DNA of 64,000 nucleotides from Globodera rostochiensis (Eukaryota; Nematoda; Chromadorea; Rhabditida; Heteroderidae): NCBI GenBank assembly GCA_018350325.1, contig JAEVLN010000024.1, positions 1,085,248 to 1,149,247 of the forward strand, read 5' to 3'. Shown piece by piece: positions 56,615 to 64,000 of this stretch (position 1 is its first letter; each line of letters starts with the position of its first letter). The notes under the pieces were generated by a model. It saw only the letters and a program-made list of their open reading frames with translations, ran no database searches and was not told where the DNA came from. The position numbers and the translations under genes were made by a program.

Positions 56615-56850
56615 CGGTAGATGGAAAAAGTGTAAATTCTGTTGATGAACATCCAAATTCAAAAAATTCCGGAGCTGTTCAGGATCTCGTGTAATTTGTT
56701 TTTATATTTATTTTAATTTATTATAAATCTTAAAAGTACCAAATTTCCTTATTAGCACTTCTGAACATCGGATGCCCTCGTCGGATGACAATTTGTGGGC
56801 CTAGATTTTCGCAAAGAATTAAAGAACAAAAAGAATAGAAGTAGAACACT
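56615..56850 (+). pseudogene. Relic of the secreted HTH-like gene (exons 2-3)
   Basis: On the plus strand, about 56,623-56,695 recalls the end of exon 2 (W-K-K then N-S-V-D-E-H-P). About 56,755-56,805 matches the conserved terminal exon (T-S-E-H, S-S-D-D-N-L-W-A), closed early by TAG. Orientation is opposite to the other copies. Exon 1 is absent. Confidence 0.6.
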
Positions 56851-57844
56851 CCGTGAATAAATAAAGATTTATTTAGCAATTTAAAAACCCTGAATTTTTC
56901 TGTAGCTTTGTTTTGACGAGTTATGCACGAAAAACATGTTTTTAGTCGGAAATTTTATCGTTTTAATGAGCCTATCCGAGCCTAAAAAAGCCTATTTTGG
57001 ACTTTTCGAGCCTACCTATTTCGGATATTTTAAGCTTTTTTGCGCCTATCTTGGCATTTTGCCCCAAATTCCTTAAGAAAAATGCAATAAAATTCAATTT
57101 TTGAATTCTTCTTGCCAAGATCACTAATTTTTTTTTTCAAAAATTTACGAATGAATTCGAATTTTGTGTCAAGATATTTGATGGAAATTATTTCTCCTTG
57201 CCCAAAAATGCACCCCATAAAATCCAATTATTTTTGCACCCCCCTTAAAGATCAAAATTTTAAAGCATTTTAGATATTTCGAAAAAAAGTCAAAAAAAAT
57301 TTTTTAAACGATTAATTTTATTTTTACACACATTTTTTCGACCCTATTTTTGCTTGTGAACTCAATTTTTTGAGCATATTTGTCATTTTTTTCTCGCCTA
57401 TTTAGGCGCCTAATTCGAGATTTTTCAAGTCTAAAAATCCCCACCCTAGTTATGAAAGATTTGTAAGAAAGCGAGAGTGGCCAGCTGGCTGGGACGGTTA
57501 AAACTTGTGTTAGGCAAATGGGGTTTTTCGGTAATCGGTAATGGTAATTCGGTAAATTAACGTTGCTGAGCTCTAATTTAATTTATTATTTAGAACTGGG
57601 TAGGGTTCGGACGGGCGCCCGGGTCGGGCGGGCATTCGGCTAGGCGGGCGCCCGACATTGTTTGGTTTGTTGAATGTAGAAGAGCTACATCACTTAACTA
57701 GTATCGCTGGCGGCGTCGAATTGTGGCGACAAATTTCAAGCATTTAGAGCAAAAATTAGTATTTCATTCTGCCAACGCGACATTTCGCCAACTAAGACAA
57801 AATGACATTTCGTCCACGCAACATTTCGTCAACTGGCAAAACCC

Positions 57845-57868
57845 CCGGCGCCTATCGGCTCCGCCGAC
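57845..57868. repeat. Dispersed GC hairpin motif
   Basis: GGCGCCTATCGGCTCCGCCGA, a variant of the 26-bp hairpin described in the findings, followed by a run of C. Confidence 0.6.
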
Positions 57869-58014
57869 TCCCCCCCCCCCCCTGCCCCCAAAAGTAAAGC
57901 AGAACTCTCAATAAAACTTGTACATATGTTGAAAAATTCAAAATCGGCAAAATCCAGAAACATTTTTTAACTTTATGCTGTTCAAAAAAAATTGTAAATA
58001 TTCGCCCGATAACA

Positions 58015-58085
58015 AATCCCCAATTATAAATGCGTCCAAATTCAGTAAGGGAATTATGACTTCTACGCAAAAGACATTCTTAAAA
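58015..58085 (-). pseudogene. Fragment of receptor exon 7
   Basis: The complement of AATTATAAATGCGTCCAAAT and the following TCAGTAAGGGAATTATGAC matches the N-terminal half of receptor exon 7 (V-I-x-P-L-L-x-L-D-A-F). No adjoining exons. Confidence 0.55.
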
Positions 58086-58291
58086 ATTTTTTTAGTGCAT
58101 ATAAAAAAACATTTTCGGGATTTTGGATAGCTTTATAACATTTATAACTACTTTCAGATTTTGATTTAATCTTTTGCTATGTTTTTTCAATATTTTAACA
58201 CATATGTATTTCAGCATTTTACCAAAAATTCAAAAACGTAAAAAATGGTTTTAATTCTTTATGCTGAAAAACAGTACCACCCATTGTGTCT

Positions 58292-59395
58292 TTATATTTT
58301 TCCATGGTGTTCCACTTCTATTCGTTCTGTTCTTTTTTTCTTTGAGAGATTCCAGGCCCATAAATTGTCATCCAACGAGGCCATCGGATGTTCAGAAGTG
58401 CTACAATAGGAAAATTTAATTAAATTTTTAAATTAAATTTGCTGTTTTATTTCCGACAAAATTAAAATTTTTATTTTGAATACTCGTTATCCGCATAAGT
58501 TGAGCGATTCTTCGGCAATGAATGTTCATCAACGGAATCAAATTGTTTTTTCCATCCGTATAATGTTGTTCTCGGAATATTTAAAATATTGGCAATATCA
58601 ATTTCACTAATTTTAGGAATTCTTTGTTTAATTTTGTGATATTTTCCCAGCAATTCCAATTTCTCGATATCAGAGTGTTGCTGCGCTAAATTAAAATGAA
58701 AAAATTTGACAATAATTATTTAAATTCATACAATTGACTGGAAGTAGAAATTCTTTTTTCCAACAACGAAACGTCTTTTCAGAAATACCCAAATTTTTGA
58801 TAAGTTTAATCTGTTCTCCAAATTGGCACATTTTTATCTCATCAATTCTTGCAATAAATTCGCGCTTTTTCTTTTCATAAAAACTTTTTTTATTTAAGCC
58901 AAATTCATTCTTCAATTGATAAATTTTCTCGCGACTGACTCCAAATTGGTTTGCAATTTTACGCTCAATTTTAACCCTTTCTGTTGCCGGGAATTTTCCT
59001 TTATATTCTTTTCTCATCGCGTGAAATTTGGAAATAATTTCTCTTTTTTCTTTCTCGGAGAATTCATTTTCTTCATTAATTCCTTCAATTGTTTCATCAT
59101 CACTTTGATCAATGCGATCCGGCTCTTCCTTTGTAAGATTCTGATCAGTCGAATCGGAATTATAAGCTTCAACATCCTGATCTATATTGTCATCATGATC
59201 AGCTTGGTCATTTAGTGCATTTTCTCCCGAGTTTAACGGCGATGTTTCCACTTTTATTTGTTGATGGTCATCTTTGTCCCATCCTTTCCCATATATTTCA
59301 TCAAAAGTTGGTCAAATTTTACCATTTTTTGGTTCATTAACCGTCCAAATTAAATGTGATGCATTTAAAAATAGAAATAATAATAGCAAATTCAT
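58292..59395 (-). pseudogene. Secreted HTH-like protein, copy 3 (nonsense codon near N-terminus)
   Basis: Three exons like copy 1: 59,395-58,732, 58,685-58,484 and 58,400-58,292, total 975 nt in frame. The signal peptide is conserved, but codon 28 is TGA (59,314-59,312), at a position where copy 1 has CGA, so the product would end just after the signal peptide. Downstream everything is open: the acidic segment, three HTH-like units (the last with L-N-I-P-R-T-T-L-Y-G-W-K-K) and the conserved S-L-D-D-N-L-W-A-W-N-L tail. The second donor is shifted 12-13 nt relative to copy 1 (the original GC|GT is mutated to GC|GG), yet the phase is kept. This may be a recent pseudogene, or translation may begin downstream without a signal peptide. 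Confidence 0.7.
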
Positions 59396-59399
59396 TCTC

Positions 59400-60140
59400 T
59401 TGATTATTTAGCTAAAAATAACATTTCTCTTATTCAAATTAATAAATAAATCTACAATTATAAAAACTAAATATTTAACATATTGATAATTGAATTGATT
59501 CACTGAATTTATTGATAAAATGGATATTTATTTATATGCTAATATCGTACTTGTTATTAATAATAAAATCTTAAATTTCTTGATGAAACATATTAATAAA
59601 AATTTTGCTTAATAAAGATTAATGAATGTTATTACTACAACGTAAACAAAAACTTCATTTTGAAACTTGATAATTTATAAAAAACAATAATTGTTATTTA
59701 AACATTTAAGCGATTTACAAAATTGGAAAAAATCTGTTCACTATTAGGTATGTAATTTTAATAGAATTGAAACCAATAGTAATATTTAATCCATTATCGT
59801 AAAATGATAAATTAATTTTTATATTTTTTTACTTATTATTTTATTGAAAAAAGCATAAGGGTCGATAATAATGACGTGTATGGATGTAATAAGAACACAT
59901 AAATACACGTTATTGATTGGCATTTTAAAAATCATTAACTGATGTAAACTGTGCCGATGTAATTCCAAATTATTTTAAGACCGACAGTGTATTATAAAAC
60001 AGATAAATTTGCAATTTCGAATTCTAACAAATCACTGAAATCCAATTTTTCTTTGTAAATTGGTAAATTGGACTAATTTTCACAACAAATACGTTAAATC
60101 TCAAAGTCCCCGGACCCTTATCTCCTAAAAAGCTTCAAAA
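59400..60140. other. AT-rich intergenic sequence, no gene
   Basis: Upstream region of HTH-like copy 3. Strongly AT-rich with no open frame of note. One TGGCAT (complement of ATGCCA) at 59,918-59,923. Confidence 0.4.
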
Positions 60141-60180
60141 AATGACCGGATTTTTAAATTGTGGTTGCAAATTCAAAATT

Positions 60181-60208
60181 TCTCGGCGGCGCCTATCGGC
60201 ACCGCCGA
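60181..60208. repeat. Dispersed GC hairpin motif (good copy)
   Basis: TCGGCGGCGCCTATCGGCAC then CGCCGA: two 11-nt arms around TATC. Same motif at about 9,402, 10,327, 23,586, 53,881 and 57,845. Confidence 0.7.
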
Positions 60209-60684
60209 CCCCCATGCCTTAGAAGCTAAAATAGGCCTAAAAAAGGCCACTGGCAGAACGAACCGTAGCCAAAAAACTTTACGAGGGGGGGGGGGGAAGC
60301 AAAAAATTCAATTTAGGTGTGCATTTGTGGCTGCATTTTTCTTAAGCAATTTTTTTAAAATTTCGATTCTCAGTAAGTTTTTAGAATTTTTAAAATATTA
60401 TTAAAAAATTGCGTAGAATTACGAAATTTTGCCGATTTTCGAATTTTCAAAAAAAATTGCGAATAATTTTTGATTCTTAAAAGATTGGCAACCAAAATTT
60501 TATAAATAATGTAATTTTTCCAAGTTTAAAAGGCCCCCCCCCCAATTTGGTTAGACAAAAACCGGAACTGTTGAGTATTTAAAAAGTATTCGTTTTGAAA
60601 AATTTTTCATCCGAAAACCAATTGCGGATCCAAATTGCGGAAAATCCAAAACAAATCCGCAGACTTGAAAAAAAATTTAAAGAT

Positions 60685-61002
60685 GCAATTTATTCAATGA
60701 ATAAGTAATTTAAATTAGAGCATTTAGAAAAATATGTTTTTTATTTAGCACTAATGAAAGGTTTATTTAATTATAGTCTAATCGAATAAAAAGGATTCTG
60801 ACATAGCAACTGTGAAAGCTTGCCATAAAAATGTAGCCATTCATAAAATCCTTATTTGTTTGGAAAGTTTATTTAAATTATACATTAAGCTAAAAAGAAT
60901 AAAATTGAATGCTGAAAGGAATCTTCTGACATTTCTAGCTTACATCTCACATCCATAAATCACCTTTAGATTATCTTAAAACTTTTCAAATCACAAAATA
61001 GA
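60685..61002 (+). promoter_or_regulatory. Upstream region of serpentine receptor gene 2 (family-conserved)
   Basis: Matches the 48.9-49.2 kb region with small deletions (part of the block around 60,815-60,840 is missing). Ends directly before the ATG at 61,003. Confidence 0.55.
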
Positions 61003-62390
61003 ATGGCACCATCCGTTGATCCGGTAATTATTATTTATTTAATTAGTTGCAATTTCTATTTTTTAAGCTTTACGATCTTTACAAGAACAAAGGCTTGATT
61101 CCGATTGAAATTATTACAAATGGCATCGTTGCTATGATTTGTTGTGTCGGAATTGGCCTAAACTCGTCTCTCGTCTATGTGACCATCAAAACAAAGTAAA
61201 AAAATATTCGAGTCTAAGCCAGCAAGGCTTTGGAAATGCCCTTATTAGAACCGAAGTGTTTATGAAAAACAAAATGCCAAAGTTTGAAATTTTCTAGCGT
61301 ATTTCGATCAGAATTGCAAAAAGTGTTAACGCTTATCCGATCAGATCACTCAATTCGCCTTGCATAATTCTGATCGCTTTGTATGCATTTTTTGCCTCAT
61401 TTCTCCTTTTTGGAAATTGCGTCAAATTCGTCATTTTTGCGTTTGGAATTAATTACATCACACTGCGGACGTGCTTTTATATACAATTTGTTCCCCTAAT
61501 TGGCACAGCAATTGCTTTGACGCTTCAGCTATGCATTGGACTCGACCGTCTGATCGGAGTTCTCTTTCCAATCTGGTGATAAAGCTTGCAATTTTAAATT
61601 AAGTGACCAAAACTTCATAACTTGTTTATTTAAAATTATTAATTTTAACATTAAAATATTTTTTTAAGGTATAAAGCAAATGGAAAATACGTCACTTTTA
61701 AATTTTCCATTGGCATTTGTTGCATCAGGTCAATAATAAATGGGCTCAGCGCCTATATTGGAAGCTCATCGAATTGGGAGAAGTTAGGATTTTTGCAAAA
61801 ATTAATTTAAAAATAATTTATTAGGCCAGTGATGTGCATACTTGGCGACCCCAACCAACAACCCGAAAATCAAAATTTCACTAATATTTCCGCCTTTATA
61901 ATATATTGTGGCGAATTTTTATGTTACGCACTGATTTGGCTTATTATTTGGCGTCAAAAATCATCGAGTTTTTACATTTTGTTCAACAAATATTTTAGTT
62001 TTTTGCATTTAGTCCCGGAAAATGTGAAAAAGTTAACAATTTTGCTGAGCATTCTGATGTCGATTGGTCTGATATGCTACATCTTGGTTGGCTAACAAAT
62101 AATTATATTCTTTTTTATTTTTAAAAACTTTTTTAAGAATATTTTCTTCGCGCGTGTCATAACGCCCTTACTCAATTTGGACGCATTTACAATTGAATAT
62201 TTTGTTTTCCCAATTTGTATTGTTTTGCTTTCGATTGCATACGGAAGCAGTGCTCCGGTTCTCTACTTTTGCAGGTAAAGATTTATTGAAACAATTATTT
62301 TATTTATTCAAAATAAATTTAATACATATTTTTAGTGCCCAATATCGCAGCGCTTTTCGTACACATTTGGGCATCAAGCACACACGATAA
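61003..62390 (+). CDS. Serpentine receptor (Srsx-like 7TM GPCR), gene 2
   Basis: Eight exons: 61,003-61,023, 61,068-61,195, 61,312-61,575, 61,669-61,782, 61,825-61,967, 62,013-62,086, 62,138-62,274 and 62,336-62,390, giving 311 residues with all phases consistent. TM1 (exon 2) has C-C-V-G-I-G-L-N-S-S-L-V-Y-V. Exon 3 covers TM2-TM3 and ends D-R-L-I-G-V-L-F-P-I-W. Exon 4 has Y-K-A-N-G-K-Y-V then TM4. Exon 5 has C-I-L-G-D-P-N-Q-Q-P and TM5. Exons 6-7 cover TM6-TM7 with Y-G-S-S-A-P-V-L-Y-F-C. Exon 8 is S-A-Q-Y-R-S-A-F-R-T. The most intact of at least four related loci here and a useful reference for the broken ones. Its exon-3 acceptor is shifted downstream relative to pseudogene A, restoring the frame. 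Likely a chemosensory receptor in the plasma membrane; ligand unknown. Confidence 0.85.
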
Positions 62391-62446
62391 TTTAACAATC
62401 AAAAGCATTGATATTTATTTAAAGGCGCGATTTGAGTAGAGGGGAA

Positions 62447-62540
62447 AACCAATAAATAAGTGCTTGAACTCAAGCGGGTTCGAACCCAACACATAACATG
62501 AGACTGCTAAAACGACAAACCACTAGGCCATCAGACTATA
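62447..62540 (-). repeat. tRNA-derived SINE copy (best preserved)
   Basis: On the minus strand: GATGGCCTAGTGGTTTGTCG (A box TGGCCTAGTGG) at about 62,532-62,513, B box TGGGTTCGAACCCGCTTGAG at about 62,488-62,469, then a TTCAAGCACTTATTTATTGG tail. Both internal pol III promoter boxes are close to consensus, but the acceptor stem is absent. Confidence 0.7.
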
Positions 62541-62619
62541 CTGTTGACCTAAGTAAAAAAGTTGAAATTGTCGCTCGATGATGCCATCATTAGGGGTGTA
62601 CATTTAGTCCCGGTTGGTC

Positions 62620-63480
62620 CCGGTATACGATATAATATCGAATGCAAAATTTCTGTTTCAATTAAATCGTATGAAAAATCATGTGCCGCCCATGATATGT
62701 CATATGGGGATGTAAGATGTGCGTTTCAATTAGATCGGGTATGATATCAGAGATATGTGTATGATATCGCAGGTGATATCATCCTCGGCACATGCCTAGG
62801 GATTTTTGGGGTCGTAGAATCCAAATCTGGCTTCTATTTTGACCAATTCCGAACCCCGAACCCCTGGGCCATAGAATCCTAATAATTTTGACCATTTCGA
62901 ACCCCAAACCTGAATTCAAACAATTTTTAGAAAAAAAAATTTTTTCGCTTTTTTTATTTATACCGTCAAACTGTTTATAAAAAAGCTAAAAAAATTCGAA
63001 AAATTTCTAAAAATTGTCGAATTCGGGTCCGGAATTCTGAATTGGGCGAACTCGAGGTCAGATTCGGATTCTACGCCTAGAAATCCCTTGAAAAACTATT
63101 TTGAATTTTCGAAAAATTGTTCGAATTCGGGTCAGGGGTTCGAAAATTGGTCGAAATGAAAGTCAGATTTGAATTCTACGACCTAAATTCTAATTTAATC
63201 ACGTTTTCGAATTTGGAAAGGGGTATTAGTTTCGTAAAAGGGCTATTGGTTACGGTAAGGAGAGAAATCATATGTAGAATATGATATCATATCGGTAAAT
63301 TAATTGAAACAGCATCTTATGACATATGATTTCTGCGTATGATGCCGTGTCACACGCAGCCGTCGTATGTAAACTCTGCCTATGATATCATATCCCAGTC
63401 AATACGACGGAATTGAAACACAGATATGACATATCATAGGAAAATATCGGAGATATGATCCAATTGAAATAGGCCCCAGG
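62620..63480. repeat. TATGATATCATA-rich inverted repeat region
   Basis: Palindromic words such as ATGATATCAT occur many times at 62,740-62,785 and 63,280-63,400, with GTTTCAATTA/CAATTGAAAC words facing each other near the outer ends. The segment between (62,810-63,230) repeats the element at 48.5 kb. Probably nested MITE-like elements; no gene. Confidence 0.5.
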
Positions 63481-63904
63481 TAACCTTTTGTAGACGTCGT
63501 CCATTGCCCATCAGGGATGTGCTCTGGTCGTCTTTTTAAAAACCAGAAAGCAGAATTCTGGTACTGAATTTGTTAAGAAATTGGTACAAAACTAAAATGT
63601 TTTTAAAATATATCACATTGCTGAGCACTACTTTTCATACAATCTATGCCTAAATCGATTTTAAAATCAATATTTGGGTTTGGAATCACACATATTATAT
63701 ACTGTTCGACACCTTTCTAAACCTAATAGATCTGGTCAAAATTGCTTGAAAATAGTTTATTTAAAAAGTTATCTGATAATTTGTTATTGGATGCAGTGAT
63801 TGCGAATTCGTCAATAGAAAATCAAAAATTGTGAATTGAAAATCGGTTCAAATTTTTGAAAATAAGCAAAAAACGTTAACAAAAACCGGGATATAATAAT
63901 GAAA

Positions 63905-64000
63905 GTCCGCTGGCGGTCTGCCAACAGCGAGCATGCGATGACGGAGCAAGTAGCGGGGCGAGTCGGAGGGCGGAGGAAGAAGCAATTTCCGCAATTTTAG
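63905..64000. repeat. 95-bp GC-rich dispersed repeat, copy 2
   Basis: Nearly identical to 52,430-52,530 and cut by the window end. Confidence 0.6.

Overview
The window looks like a stretch of a plant-parasitic cyst nematode genome, most likely a potato cyst nematode (genus Globodera) or a close relative. Three observations support this. (1) The reverse complement of about 7,687-8,408 reads as internal transcribed spacer 1 joined to the 3' end of nematode 18S rRNA, and the spacer resembles Globodera ITS1 as I remember it. (2) Genes are AT-rich, have many short introns, and include GC-AG introns, reported to be unusually common in potato cyst nematodes. (3) The gene content fits: secreted repeat proteins, ShKT proteins, nematode serpentine receptors and a zona pellucida (ZP) protein.

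Layout. 0-2.6 kb: 3' part of a 7TM receptor (+) with a MULE-like element in an intron. 3.2-4.3 kb: a secreted protein with three helix-turn-helix-like repeats (-). 5-6.2 kb: a serpentine receptor pseudogene (-), then a hAT transposase relic. 7.7-17 kb: an rDNA fragment fused to a broken ShKT gene, two intact duplicated ShKT mucin-like genes, and another receptor pseudogene. 18-25.2 kb: one large gene (-) for a secreted RING-H2 protein with a roughly 1,200-residue repetitive tail. 26.8-35.2 kb: a 12-exon ZP-domain membrane protein (-). 36-44.4 kb: no convincing gene, mostly repeats. 44.5-48.4 kb: a small uncertain gene (-) and two secreted Gly-rich/collagen-like genes (+). 49.2-50.7 and 61.0-62.4 kb: two serpentine receptors with open spliced frames (+). 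51.2-52.0, 56.6 and 58.3-59.4 kb: damaged paralogues of the secreted HTH-like protein. 55.4-56.2 kb: a broken pogo/Tigger transposase.

The most interesting locus is the RING-H2 gene. Its ring is split over three exons spread across 3.3 kb and has all eight metal ligands at canonical spacing once spliced. It has a signal peptide and is followed by RRDE-type 9-residue repeats interleaved with five copies of a roughly 40-residue module I do not recognise. This looks like a secreted E3 ubiquitin ligase with a hypervariable helical tail, a strong effector candidate. The second item is a family of secreted proteins with DNA-binding-like repeats.

The region is dense in non-autonomous DNA transposons. 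Several have clear terminal inverted repeats and target-site duplications, including one inside the TATA box of the ShKT pseudogene. All exon structures were worked out by eye from splice signals, reading phase and paralogue comparison, without transcript data.
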